DNA of 64,000 bases from Echinometra lucunter (lineage: Eukaryota; Echinodermata; Echinoidea; Camarodonta; Echinometridae), in contig CM057151.1 of NCBI GenBank assembly GCA_029962745.1, positions 36,777,081 to 36,841,080 of the forward strand, in the 5' to 3' direction. The translations under genes were made by a program, and so were the position numbers. The notes under the pieces are model-generated. The model was not told where the DNA came from and ran no database searches. It saw nothing but the letters and a program-made list of their open reading frames with translations. Numbering within the stretch: the stretch's first letter is position 1; the number at the start of each line of letters is the position of its first letter. This document shows positions 33,861-47,374 of this stretch, piece by piece.

Positions 33861-35507
33861 GGGGCAGGAAAACAACTCTGTTTGGGAAGTTTCAGGGAAA
33901 ACACTTGAGTTTCAGAATTACCGTATGAGTTTGTTCTTGTTGGGACTTTTTTATATTTCTTTTAGTTTGCACCAACAGGTACTACTCTTCTATGACAATT
34001 CAGTTTTAAGACGTTATAATGGAATTTTCGACAAAACCTTTCAATCAATTCATTTATATTATCATGGAGCTGGAGCTGGAAAACTGCTCTGTTTTGGACG
34101 TTTGGGGGAAACAAAAATGTCTTGGTGGTAAAACAAGGTCGCATAATGGTCGATTTCAATTGTGTACGTGCACCATATACAGTATATGTTTATTTGTATG
34201 TTTGTTTTTTTTTATTTAAAAATGTTGACGATAAGCAGTCTTGGTGAGAATACAGTTTAGACAGTCCGCACTGTTTACAAGTCGTGCCCCCCCCCCCCCC
34301 GTATAGCTTAGATTGAAACCTTTACTGAGTGGGTTGAACCATGAACGTATACATGTATATCTCTACGCTGTGTGCTTATAGAATACCACCCAATGCCTAT
34401 TCTTATTATCACAATGCAATATTCAGAGGAAAGTAAATCTACTGGTATAGAAGGGCGGATGAAAGATGATATTTGCCGAGAGCAATGAAGCATAGGCGAC
34501 TCATTATAACTTCCACCTTTTGAATTTCCGTAAGGTCACCGATTCTCGTGGAAAGCGATCATCGTATCACAAAGTTAACAAACAACCTGGTTCATATTAT
34601 ATGCATGTAAGCGTTTGACAAAGAAACCACGATTTATATTTATCACAAAGGGAAATATATACGTGTACTGGTAAAACGAAAGGGCATGCAGAGAAAATAT
34701 GATCTTCGTTCCGAGTAATATTAAATAAATGTGGCAGCTGTATTTGTATTGTAAAACTATGAAATACATGCATAATTGCAAGTCTTTTAGTTTACATTAA
34801 TCATTAATAAGAGAAAAATCGGAGTTATTCTCTTGACACACTACTGATATTTTTGATACTAAATAGATACGGCAGTCTTTGTCTTTGTGAGAATTGTAAA
34901 TATAGATATGCCTCAGTGCAAAGAGAAACAAGCATATTATGTATTTGTGGTTGTTCAAATATATCAAACAACAGAGATTTGTAAAGGATCGGAAATGCTA
35001 ATTTGCAGACATCATTAGTAAGGATCCGTTGATGATATCTTGGAGCACAAATACAAATAGTCTTACCTACTGCAATACCAACCTTCTCTGTCTCAGTTAT
35101 CTGACCGTTATGATGATCTTACCGATTGCCTTTATCTATCTTATCAGACCTTCCTTTGTTTTCTCTCTCTCTCTCTCTCTCCCCCTCCCTTGTTTCCTTT
35201 GTCTTTTCTTAATCCTTCCCCTGTCCCTTTAGCCCTTTTTTTTTTTGCCCCGCTTCTAATTTTGTTTCAAATGGGCTAGATTTGCCTGCATGTTTTGTGA
35301 TTTCCAATTTGCTTACTAACAAGCTGTATTTACTGTTGATTAATCTCAATTCACTGAAACTCAATAAACACTTGGTCTAAAGTCTGATACAATAGAAAAC
35401 CCATAGACCTTGGTCCAACTTTCTTTCTTAAAACTATACATACAATCAGGGGAGTCATTCCGTTTTATGATTTTATTTTTTTTCTGGGGGGGGGGTGTTC
35501 AGACGGG
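33861..35507. other. Upstream region of copy B, no gene seen
   Basis: Partly homologous to copy A's upstream region (for example 33860-34500 with 7700-8480) without its MITEs. Ends with a segment similar to 13920-14170 and then the N gap. Confidence 0.55.
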
Positions 35508-36007
35508 NNNNNNNNNNNNNNNNNNNNNNNNNNNNNNNNNNNNNNNNNNNNNNNNNNNNNNNNNNNNNNNNNNNNNNNNNNNNNNNNNNNNNNNNNNNNN
35601 NNNNNNNNNNNNNNNNNNNNNNNNNNNNNNNNNNNNNNNNNNNNNNNNNNNNNNNNNNNNNNNNNNNNNNNNNNNNNNNNNNNNNNNNNNNNNNNNNNNN
35701 NNNNNNNNNNNNNNNNNNNNNNNNNNNNNNNNNNNNNNNNNNNNNNNNNNNNNNNNNNNNNNNNNNNNNNNNNNNNNNNNNNNNNNNNNNNNNNNNNNNN
35801 NNNNNNNNNNNNNNNNNNNNNNNNNNNNNNNNNNNNNNNNNNNNNNNNNNNNNNNNNNNNNNNNNNNNNNNNNNNNNNNNNNNNNNNNNNNNNNNNNNNN
35901 NNNNNNNNNNNNNNNNNNNNNNNNNNNNNNNNNNNNNNNNNNNNNNNNNNNNNNNNNNNNNNNNNNNNNNNNNNNNNNNNNNNNNNNNNNNNNNNNNNNN
36001 NNNNNNN
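35508..36007. other. Assembly gap of exactly 500 N
   Basis: Five hundred N in a row. The round number suggests a scaffolding placeholder of unknown true size. The base before the gap belongs to copy B's upstream region, which resembles 13920-14170 of the left arm in direct orientation. The base after it starts the inverted right arm. Confidence 0.98.
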
Positions 36008-36652
36008 TTGCCAAAATTACATCATGCAATAATAGTGATAATTGTAGAAAACAGAACTACATAATTACAGAACAAAATGTTGACCCATAACTTTGAACGG
36101 AGGGACATGCTGAAGAATCAATGCATGGTCAGGCGCATGCCCTTGAAACTTAGTTGCAAGTTGCAACTTTATGTATTCATCAAGGGGTCGTTCACTATAT
36201 TATAACTTTGAAAAAAAAATGTAATACGATATTATTTGGAAATAGGGGGAGTCTGTGATTGCCGTTCGCCTTTACATCCTAGGAAAGCAAATCCTTGACT
36301 GATTTCATTGGGACCACTAAAATATGGTTATTGTATACGGTATTTTCATCATCTGCTTTCACTTCGTGCGAGAAAATTTAGTTTTTGAAATGAAAATTTA
36401 ATCGTCACATATAAGGCTAAGTTTTGGATACCCAGTTAAGTGTGAATTCCAGTGCAGAGAAAGTGAGTTTAAAAGTTTTCATCGGTATAGTTTGAGTATA
36501 TCGTCATGTCATCTGTTCATAATGTTATCATATTGCGGAAACAAAATGACTCATCCACCTAAAGTCCAGCAGTATAGACATGAATCACCTTCTATTCGCA
36601 TCAGGAGAATACATTGATTTCTAACACAAGGATATCTTTAGAGACAGGCCTA

Positions 36653-37583
36653 CAGTGCGTCCCCGAAAAAAGAAAACCGAGCTTGATGGATTTTTAATCT
36701 GATCTTAATCAAAATTATGATTGATAAGTGGCACATATTTGTAAAGCTTAGACCCTCTTCCTTCATGCGATGCCATCATAAGTCACGTATGAGTGAATAA
36801 AGACAATGTGAAGGAGGACTTCCAAAATTCGTTTGGCCAACGATGTTTGAATTTCAAAGGGATTATCACATTTCTAGAATCTCTCCTCCTGATCATCCCC
36901 TTGATGACTTTGATGCTGTTCATTCTGGCAGACATCCTTGGGTTTTCTACCAGCATGCGTCGGATATTGTTGATGTAATCGGGGGATCTCACTGTCCTCC
37001 TACGTCCCGATCTGCCTTTGTTCAAATTTAGGCTGGTACCCTCTTTTTGATAGGCCTACTATGTTCCACCAAATAGTTGATTTGGCTAAAGCCTCGCGAT
37101 GAAGCGAAGCTGGACGATCGACCATGCATGAAGTCTTTTGTCTTCTTTGTTCACTGCTAGGACATGTAGGACAGGCATTGATGAGCGCAAACGGATTCAT
37201 TTAATAAATCACGGAAATACAAGCATCATTTTACACTTGACAAACCTTAGTCATCCCTTGCTCATTTTTATCCACTGAGGAGACATACTATAGAGCAGAA
37301 AATGATCTGTTGAAAAGTATTACTATCATGTCAAAATAAAAAATATTTTCAAATCTATCTCTTTGAAATTCATGTGTCGTTGTGCAAATGACTTTTTGGT
37401 ATCCCTGCTTCATATTGTTCTCATTCACTCATGCGTGAAGTATGTATCATATGAGTGATATCTGATGGAAGTGGAAGGTCTAGAAGCTTCACAAATTATG
37501 TTTTAGTTATTGATCATAATTGTGTTAAGATACGATTAAACAGCGATACATTTCGGTTTCGTTTTTTCCTAGGACACACTGTG
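36653..37583 (-). mobile_element. Degenerate mariner-type transposon (right arm)
   Basis: Inverted counterpart of 18748-19817 without the inserted MITE. The transposase-like frame on the minus strand is longest at 36783-37025 (GRSGRRRTVRSPDYINNIRR and beyond) and ends in the terminal repeat. Too short and frameshifted to be active. Confidence 0.65.
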
Positions 37584-37619
37584 TATTTTGTGCAGGGTGA
37601 AGGGTGCAAGTGAATCTCG

Positions 37620-38214
37620 AGCCCCGTTCCATATAACTTACCACTGGCGTAGCCAGGAATTTTCAACAGGGGTGCCGAGGCGAGGGAGCAAAGGGACCGA
37701 GCGGGGGAGGGTGGTAGGGAGATTTTTGAAAATTCGTGCAAGAAAATGGCATTTTCTGCGCATTAAAATTCGGTATTAGGGGTATCAGGGGTGCCGAGGC
37801 GAGGGAGCAAACGGGACCGAGCGGGGGAGGGTGGTAGAGAGATTTTTGAAAATTCGTGCAAAAAAATATCATTTTCTGCGCATTAAAATTCGGTATTAGG
37901 GGTAACTTATATGAGAAGTGGCATATTTATATTTTAATTTCATTTCGCAGGGTAGGGGTAGGGTAAGTTATGTGAAGTGGACTCGATGACAGTTTTTTTT
38001 ATTATTCTTTTTTCTTTTGCTTGCCGATCAACAGGGGGGCCATGGCCCCCTGTGCCCCCCTTAGCTACGTCTGTGAAATTTACCATTAGTGATAACTCTG
38101 CCATCAATGGTAACTACCATGGTAACATTGCTCAACGGCCACTCAAATTCAAGGTTTCCATGGAAGCTGATGGCAAAAGTTACCATCAGCGGTAATTTTT
38201 ATGCAACGGGGCCC
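37620..38214. mobile_element. GGGCCCCGTTGC MITE carrying a nested element (right arm)
   Basis: Counterpart of 18237-18711. The nested element (37642-38075) has two internal units of about 120 bp here, against one in the left arm. Confidence 0.65.
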
Positions 38215-38275
38215 AGGATTGCTGATGATGTGTCGAGATGTGTTTATAGCGGCATGGTTATCAAAGAAAGATAGG

Positions 38276-38370
38276 CAGGGGCGTCGCTAGAGGGGGGGGG
38301 GGGTGTGGGGGGGGTGTGTGACACCCCCCCCATTAAAAATTCTTGTCGGCAAATTCGCGATCGCTGTCGG

Positions 38371-38408
<38 letters not shown>

Positions 38409-40103
38409 GAGGGAAGAGGAAGGAGGGAAAAAGAAAAAAGAAATATGAGTAAGGTGCCCAAATAGAGTCATATTCGGCTTATTTGCTTGTGCATTTTGAC
38501 GACGAAATAACACTGGTAACACGAAAGAGAGCCTATTTTTCCTCGCTCGCTGCGCTCGCTCGTATTATATTAAAGGCATTGGCTAACTTTGTGAGTAGCT
38601 GATTTAAAAAATTATCAAACTAAGATGATGAGTACTTGTATTTGTACTCAAAAACCCTGAAACCAACCATAATTTGGAATGAAAAAGTGTAAGTTAGGCG
38701 CAAACCGCGATTTTATTATCCTTCGTCTCACGAGACTATCACTAAAAGGACCACTTTGCTTGAATTTGAAAATGCCGTTATGTGCCTCCCGCCGCGTGAT
38801 ACGCCAATACACACAGTACGGTAAGGTGAGTCATACGCGCATGCGCACTCCTTATGTCTATTCTGTGCAACCGACCCTTGTATATTTTTCAAACACTGGT
38901 TCACATTTTTGATATTTAAAAATACTTCCTGTGGATATTATACTTTGAAACTTTCAGACTGGTATTTCTACACTATAACCCTTATGTTTATCCCATTTTC
39001 AAGTAACAAAACAAGATTTTTAAAAATAAAAACAATGTTAACCAATGTCTTTAAGATACAGGATTTTTTCGGAAAGCAAACACATTTGCCAAGTGAAATA
39101 AACAAATATATAATTTAGATATTTTGGGGCCCATCATGTATTTTGTTGAAGAATTATCACCTCTATACCATAAAAAAGAGTAAATATATTTTTCCTAGCT
39201 CGCTGCGCTCGCTCGTATAATATTTAGATACAGGATGGTCTTTGAAAGCAAATAGATTAGGTAGGAGAGGTGACCAAATATATCACAATAGGTATCTTAA
39301 AGGCCCATCGTGTATTTTGATGAAGAACTTTCACTTCTACCATGAAAAGGAGTATTTTTCCTCGCTCGCTACGCTCGCTTGTACAATATTCAGATACAAG
39401 ATGGATTTGGGAAAGCAAACGAATTCGGCAAGCGAGGCCCATCATGTACTTTGATGAAGAGTTATCGTCTACCATAAAAAGAGTATATATATTTTTCCTC
39501 GCTCGCTGCGCTCGCTCGTATGATATTTAGATACTGGATGGTCTTTGAAAGCAAATAAATTAGGTAAGAGAGGTGACCAAAATATCAAAATAGATATCTT
39601 AAAGGCCCATCATGTATTTTGATGAAGAACTTTCACTTCTACCATGAAAAGGATTATATGATAAGGAGTATATAGATTTTTTCCTTGCTCGCTGTGCTCG
39701 CTCGTATAACATTACGATTTGGATGGTCTTTGAAAGCGAATGAGTCATGTGAGAGAGGTGACCAAATATATGATTTAGATATCTTTAAGCCCATCATGTA
39801 GTTTGATGAAGAACTATCACTTCTACGAAAGAGAGTGTATATTTTTCCTCGCTCGCTGCGCTCGCTCGTATTATTATTTAGATAGAGAATGTTTTCGGAA
39901 ATCTAACACATTCAGCAAGTGAGGTGAACAAATATAATTTAGAAGGAAAATATAATAGAGGCACACAATTGAACATGCCTCGTGGGCTTTATGCAGTTGA
40001 ATTTGTCGACGTTGGTCGTCGGCAATCGGAGGCATAATTTGTCGGCAATCTGGCCTCTACACCCCCCCCCCCCCCCATTAAAAAAAGTCTAGCGACGCCC
40101 CTG
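38276..40103. mobile_element. Non-autonomous hAT-type element, insertion 2 (right arm only)
   Basis: Ends CAGGGGCGTCGCTA and its complement, with a perfect 8-bp duplication AAGATAGG (38268-38275 and 40104-40111). The left arm has the unoccupied site CCTATCTT once at 18176-18183. The body resembles insertion 1, with about six of the 165-bp-class units plus an extra segment at about 38575-39055. Confidence 0.9.
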
Positions 40104-41189
40104 AAGATAGGCCTTGAAGTCCCTGGCAGTTTATACAATAAACCCGAACGTTCTACATGAAAATGATTGTATATTATACTCGTACACTGTATAGGCCTAT
40201 ATCTATTTTACACCTAAACAAATACGACCTTTCGCCCCGTATAATTCATGCGAACTTCCTTTAGGCCAATCTTAAAAATAAATGTTTACTGCAGTCATAT
40301 TCTAGTCGGACTTAAGTAGCGTTCACGCACAAAATCACAGAATGTTTGGGCTCTAGCATTTTAACAAAAATACAAAGTCTTATAATTGAATAGATACATA
40401 TATACATCATTTTACCCCCTATATGATTGCAACAATCGTATCACATTAAAAAAAAAATCTTTTTAAATGTGCAATTGAATTGGAAACATACTTGTGGTTT
40501 TCAGGTTTTCAAATAACGTTAACGTAATCCATACGGCTAACATTACACGAAGATGTACCCCCAAAGAAACTAAAACAATACAAGAAGGCTGCCAACCTGC
40601 TTGCGCACATTATTACCGCCGTTCATTAGGAGCAGGCCTACTCTCATTCTAGGTGCAAAAAATACACTCACAGTTGTTCACAGATAACTCTTCTTTCCTC
40701 TTCCTCCTCCTTTTTTCGTCTTTTCTCCTCTTTTCCCCTTTTTTATCACTTGAAAAATCATAGGGGGGCATTCGCCCCTGCCCCCCTCCCCCTGTAGCGC
40801 CGCCCCCGCACTGAAATGATTTAGTTGGATGTAGGGATGTGCATCCATATATTCAAGGTCGTTTCGTTCTATTACCATGATTACAGGTTGCCTTCACGAG
40901 ATGGACAATACTATTAAGAGTTCCGTCAACGCACATACACAATTAGCACGTCGTTCAGTTTGAACATTCTGTGTAAGTTGTCTTTGCGTTGTACAACCTG
41001 TATGCATACGAATTTATGCAAAGTAACCCTAAGCTGAAAATGTTCATAGACCACACAGCGGAAAGAACATTTCTAGGTTACACTGTTAGCTAAATAGGAC
41101 TGTCAAACCGACTATAAACCACAGATAGAACAACAAAAATGGCAGGAAAGACGGCAGCTCAAGCGAAGGAAACAAAGGGTAAGCTGTAA

Positions 41190-41250
41190 TTACCTGCGGG
41201 GGGGGGGGGGGGGGGGGAGTCAGGACGACCAAGTGGAGAAGAACCCTAGA

Positions 41251-41328
<78 letters not shown>

Positions 41329-42462
41329 ATATACATGTGTGTGTTTGTGAGGGTGTGTTTTTTGTGTGTATTATGTATAATGAAATCTAATAAAAAATGT
41401 GGAAAACAAAAAAATAATGTTATACATACTCATGTATATATTAAGTTATTAAGTTATTGAAAAAATGAAATGTGAAATCTGAAGTGTTAAAATTGTTTGA
41501 ATTGAAATGTTAAATGTTCTTGTTTTGATGAAATCAGAATAAAACAATATGGAAAAGCAAAATAATGCTATATTATCATGTTAACAAATAACAACAGTAA
41601 CCTCGAAACAAGGGGTCTCCGCGGACGTAAAGCGTTTTTAAATTTGGGGAAAATGTCGCACCTTGCTAGATTTTGAACCAATTATTTTTTTAATACTGCG
41701 AGCGAGCAAAAAATAACAAATTTCTTGTTATGAGGGAAGTATTTTATCAACAAAATACACTATAGGCCTATTATGATATCGAAAATATATATCTGGTCAC
41801 CTCGCTGCCTCAGTTACACAGTAAGCCTATGAGATATTCGATTACCTGTGTGCCGAATGCGACTATTTAGCTACCTCGCCTGCCTTCCAAAAACCATTCT
41901 GTTTCTACGAGTGATCAAAGTCAGAGACCAACAAAATAACTTTGGATTCCTCACCAAAATACAGTAGAATGGTTTTCTTAAATTTGTCAACCACTTCGCG
42001 TGAAATCATCTTGTTTCTAGCTTTTACGAGCGAGAGTAGTGAGCGACGAAAAAAAAAATGGATTTAAAAAAATCAATAGGCCGTTATCTATTGAAATTGT
42101 ATTTATTTTTAGCTCAACTTGCCGCTCAATTTCTTGGAGTGATATTCAGTTTTGGTAATATTCTTAAGATTCTATGAGTAGAAGAATAGTATAACATTAG
42201 ATAGAGACAAAAGATTCAACCCTTTCTTTCCCATCATAAGAATAGTAATTATCACCGGCATTGGATAAGATACTTAAATGCGAGCGAGCGCTCCCCGGTT
42301 TCCCATTTTCTTTCATCTTGTTTTCCGCTTTCTTTTCTATTTCTTCTTCTTTTTTTCAGTCTGGAAATTATTGGGGGGGGGGGGGGGTGAAATCTTTGCC
42401 TCCCGAAATTTTCGGGGGGGGGGGGGGAAATGCCCCCTTGCCCCCCAAAATCGACGCCTCTG
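41190..42462. mobile_element. Second hAT-type element (right arm, one end lost)
   Basis: Counterpart of 15393-16892. The CAGAGGCGTCGA end is kept at 42462 next to CTGCAGTG, but the other terminus is replaced by a run of about 20 G at 41200-41217 followed by a long TA tract. Confidence 0.7.
41253..41332. repeat. TA dinucleotide tract (right arm)
   Basis: About 80 bases of TA. The left-arm allele (16808-16840) has about 33. Confidence 0.95.
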
Positions 42463-44159
42463 CTGCAGTGCTTTACCTGCCTTTACTTACCTAAAATGAT
42501 ATGATATGATATATTTGATCAACAACGGTTCTCACACACACACACGCCTCCAAGCGTACAGATTGCGTATTTATCTAGGTGATAATCACTCTGGCCAAAA
42601 TAGCAATGTATATTCCCAGGGAAATAGTATGCTTACGATAGGAAACTACACACTTCATCCAACACACTTACGTTATTCAGTTGTGCTGACATTGATTTTC
42701 ATATTTCCCACCGTCATGGTGTAGTTCAAGGTTCAAGTTCAGGTTTTATTTCCAATATAACACAAGACATAAAATATTTTCTTTTTTTTAAAAACAAAAA
42801 TAGTGATTTTCATGTTTGTGATTTTCATGTTTGGTGTATTCCATTTATCAAAATAGCTATCAGTGGTAGGTGTGTATGATGATGTCCGGATTGTCATTTC
42901 ATGTTGTTTTGCCTGGTAGTGGTAGCTATTGTTAAGGACGACTGAATAAAGAGAGAGTTTTTCTTCTTCTTCTTCTTCTTCTTCTTCTTCTTCTTTGAAT
43001 GTAAACGCGGATTTTAGATATAATGTAGTAAAAGCAGCTAGACCATCATTATTCATAAAAAGAAGATGGCTTGAGAAGTATACTTAGTACCCATGTCTTT
43101 ACACTGTCCCTGTTATAGCCATTTTCTATAAACCATAATTATAAGAAATAATGTATAGAAAACCATAGTTAAAAGGAATAATGTATTTAAAAAGCGGTAT
43201 ATATAAGAGAAGAGAGCCATGAAATAATGGTATACTGATAAAAACCGCAAAAGTATAGACTCTTGGGGAGTGAATGATACTGCTTGTTTTCTGATAAAAT
43301 TGTAAACACATCCCTATGTGATTGTGTGCATGGGCGTTAATCACTGGGACAAGAAGGCATGTCCCCAATTTATTTCTTAGTGTGGGGGACTCAGGGTGTG
43401 TCTCCCCCCCCCAAATTATGGAAGTCTTTTTGTATATTATAGCTTGTCAGCGAGTTTTCGGGTAAAAAAGAAATACCTGTTAAAGCCGATGACAGTTTGT
43501 TTTTGCTTGTCAGTGAATTTGGTGATAAAAGGAGACACTCGTCAGACACCCCCACCCCCAAATGCATAAATAAATAAATAAATAAATAAATATATAAATA
43601 AAATTGAAAAAAATAAGAAAAAATATAAAATATATAAAACTGATTGACGCCCCTGATTGTGCGCATAATTTTGAGAAAGAAAGTTAGACCGAGCTCTTTT
43701 TCCCCTTTTGTTTCAGATTTCAAACCAAGTGTAAATTGGGTTTAACAGAATTGGTAGAAGATCAATCAATATACAGCTTGTTTGTGAAGCGCCGGTATAT
43801 GCTAGGGAAGGCCACGCTCTCTCTTTTTTTTCTGTAACCAGATCATAATACGAAAACTTTCACGATGAAATTATTCCTGTTTGATTAAGGAAGTGAAGAT
43901 ACTAGTGAGGACAACATTTATCATGTTCATTGGACCAAATTACATCAACCCATTTACATTCAATTCAATTTAATTAATTTATTTCCACAACCATGTAAAA
44001 ACAAACATAAAAAGCAGAAACAAAAGTATAAAGAAGTACATCAAAATAGGCCCAAAAAAGGAAGAAAATGTATAATATCACTGTGGAGGAAACCACAGTG
44101 ACAATGAAAAGTCTTCAAAACGCTGGCTCCCAAAAAAGCATATAGTTACTAAAAGCGGC

Positions 44160-47100
44160 AAAAATCATTGAATGAAATGGCAATGCACATACTATATAGA
44201 CTTAAATACTGAGAGGCGGAAGATAGCAGGAAAATCATTGGACCAATTGGCAACAAACAACTTATATTAGAAATAGAAGATGGTAGTACACTCTAAAAAA
44301 AAAATTCGTTGAAATTACTCAAAAAAATTTCTTCAACAGATTGCCTTGATTATTTTAAGTAAAAGTAACTTACAGATATTTTACGTAGAATTTACTTATT
44401 TTCCTTCTAAATTTTTACTCATTTGAATTAAGTTTCATAATCGTTGTAATATGCAGAAAAAAAATAGATTTTAAAAAGTTTTTGCTTTTTAAGCACGATA
44501 CTCACTGACACCATTTCAGATATGTTTTAAACAAATGTCACCAGGAAACAATATCTTAATCATACAGACTTCATTTTAACACTTACCAGTATACTTTATA
44601 GGGCACTGACATTTATATATATATACTCGACGGATGCATCTTAACTAATAAATCGGTGGGAAAATTTGCTGAAACATCAAGTTTTGACATTTCAAATTGA
44701 ATGACGATTCAACGTCGCTCTTTTTTCTTAAATGAATTAAGAGTTATTTTACACTCCTTAGTCTTCATCAGTATTTTTACAACACACAAAAATGATTGTT
44801 TTATTCAAAAAATCATATCAACTTGCTCTTAATATGAATATTCATGTATTATGTTAATCAGTCTCTACTTGAAAAAGATAAGTACATTCAATGTAACTTT
44901 TTTGAGTAAAACGTATAATTACTTCATTTGAGTTAACATTACTAAATTCATTCAAGTTCAAATTACTTAAATTTTCTTGTAATGAATTTTACTTTAAAAA
45001 TTCACGTATATTCAGATAATTAGACAGTTTGAGTTAGTAAAACTTAAATTGAGTGCGCTAGGGACAAGACTTATGTTTTAAAGTGAATTCTACTCGGGCA
45101 TTTTGAGTACAAACTACCAATGAGCATATCATTTTTTACAGTGTAGTGCCAAAAATCATTGGACCAAATGACAATAAACAGATTTACATTGAGAAGTGAA
45201 AATACTAGCAGTGGCAAAAATCATAGGACTAAATGGCAATACACATACTTAACAGACTTAACACCGAGAAACGAAGATAATGGCAAAAATCATTGGACTA
45301 AATGGCAACCAACAAAATTTATTTAAAAAAAGTGAAGAATGTGGCCAACGTCATTGGACCAAATGAAAACAAGCCAACTTACATTGTAGAAAGAGGCCAA
45401 AATCATTAGACCAAAAGGCAAAAACATACTTAACAGACTTATGTAATATTGAGAAGCGAAGAAAGTGGCAAAAATCACTGGACCGAATGGCAACAAACAA
45501 AATTACATTAAGAAGTGAAGATACTAGCAGCGGCAAAATCATTAGACCAAATGACAATAAACACTTTGACATTGAGAAGTAGAGATACTAGTAGTGGCAA
45601 AAATCATTGGACCAAATGGCAATACACATATTTAACAGACCTTACATTGAGAAGCGAAGATAATGGCAAAAATCATTAGTCCAAATGGCATTAAAACAAA
45701 AATACATAAAATGGTGAGTTGCGGCAAACATCATTTGTACCAAATGAAAACAAGACAACTTACATTGTAGACAGAGGCAAATATCATTGGACCAAGTGGT
45801 AAAACATACTTAACAGACTTATGTAACAATGAGAAGCGAAGAAAGTGGCAAAAATCATTGGACCAAATGGCAATGCACAAACTTAACAGACTTAACATTG
45901 AGAAGCGAAGATAGTGCCAAAAACATTGGTTCTAATGGACTAAGACCAAAAAACGGTGAGAGGTGAGTATAGTGGCAAAAATCATTAGACCAAATGGCAT
46001 CAAACAAAAAAATACATAAAATGGTGAGTTGTGGCAAACATCATTGTACCAAATGAAAACAAGCCAACTTACATTGTAGACAGAGGCAAATATCATTGGA
46101 CCAAGTGGCAAAAACATACTTAACAGACTTATGTAACAATGAGAAGCGAAGAAAGTGTCAAAAATCATTGGACTGAATGGCAAAACACAAACTTAACTGA
46201 CTTAACACTGAGAAGCGAAGATAATGGCAAAAATCATTGGACCAAATGGCAATGCACAAACTCAACAGACTTAACATTGAGAAGCGAAGATAGTGCCAAA
46301 AACATTGGTTCTAATGGACTAAGACCAAAAAACGGTGAGAGGTGAGTATAGTGGCAAAAATCATTAGACCAAATGGCATCAAACAAAAAATACATAAAAT
46401 GGTGAGTTGTGGCAAACATCATTGTACCAAATGAAAACAAGCCAACTTACATTGTAGACAGAGGCAAATATCATTGGACCAAGTGGCAAAAACATACTTA
46501 ACAGACTTATGTAACAATGAGAAGCGAAGAAAGTGTCAAAAATCATTGGACTGAATGGCAAAACACAAACTTAACTGACTTAACACTGAGAAGCGAAGAT
46601 AATGGCAAAAATCATTCGACCAAATGGCAACAAAAATTACATTAAGAAGTGGCAAAATCATTAGACCAAATGACAAACAAATTTACATTGAGAATTAAAG
46701 ATGCTAGCAGTGACAAAAATCATTGGACCAAATGGCAAAACACAGACTTAACTGACTTAACATTGAGAAGCGAAGATAATGGAAAAAATCATTGGACTAA
46801 ATGAAAACAAGCCAACTTACATTGTAGATAGAGGCAAAAAATCATTGGACCAAATGGCAACAATCAAACTTACACTAAGAAATGAAGATAGTTGCAAGAT
46901 CATTGGACTAAATGGCAAAACACAAACTTAACTGACTTAACACCGAGAAGCGAAGATAATGGCAAAAATCATTGGACCAATTGCCAACAAAAAATTACAT
47001 TAAGAAGTGGCAAAATCATTAGACCAAATGACAAACAAATTTACATTGAGAAGTAAAGATGCTAGTAGTGGCAAAAATCATTGGACCAAATGGTAATGCA

Positions 47101-47330
47101 CATACTTAACATTATTCAACATCGAGAAGTGAAAATTGTGGCAAAAGTCATTGCATCTAATGGAATAAGACCAAAATAACGGCGAGAGGTGAATATAATG
47201 GCAAAAATCATTAGACCAAATGGCAATAAACAAAATGATGAGATTGTGGCAAACATCATTGGACCAAATGGAAACAAGCCAAACTTACACTGTAGATAGA
47301 GGCAAAAATCAATAAAAGAATTCATTTTGA
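44160..47330 (+). repeat. 65-bp minisatellite, block facing the junction (right arm)
   Basis: Right-arm counterpart of 12060-13560, longer because of extra units and a transposon at 44289-45143. Contains a 379-bp higher-order duplication (45857-46235 and 46236-46614). Confidence 0.85.
44289..45143. mobile_element. TA-target MITE inside the satellite (right arm only)
   Basis: 855 bp with CACTCTAAAAAA at one end and CACTGTAAAAAA (complement) at the other, flanked by TA on both sides. The left arm has the empty site GGTAGTAGTG (complement of 13401-13410). The interior is AT-rich with many ACTCAAA/TTTGAGT words. Tc1/mariner-like by its target site. Confidence 0.8.
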
Positions 47331-47374
47331 AGGTGAAAATAGTGACTTTTTTCCCGCCCAATACTATCTTCATG

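Larger units (their letters stand above)
39945..44160. other. Right-arm distal intergenic block
   Basis: Counterpart of 13750-18180. Apart from the hAT-type elements, TA tract, CTT tract (42960-42995) and retroposon fragments, I see no gene. Confidence 0.5.

Noticed and set aside
35410..36090. Long open frames spanning the gap
   Set aside because: They consist of undetermined residues across 500 N.
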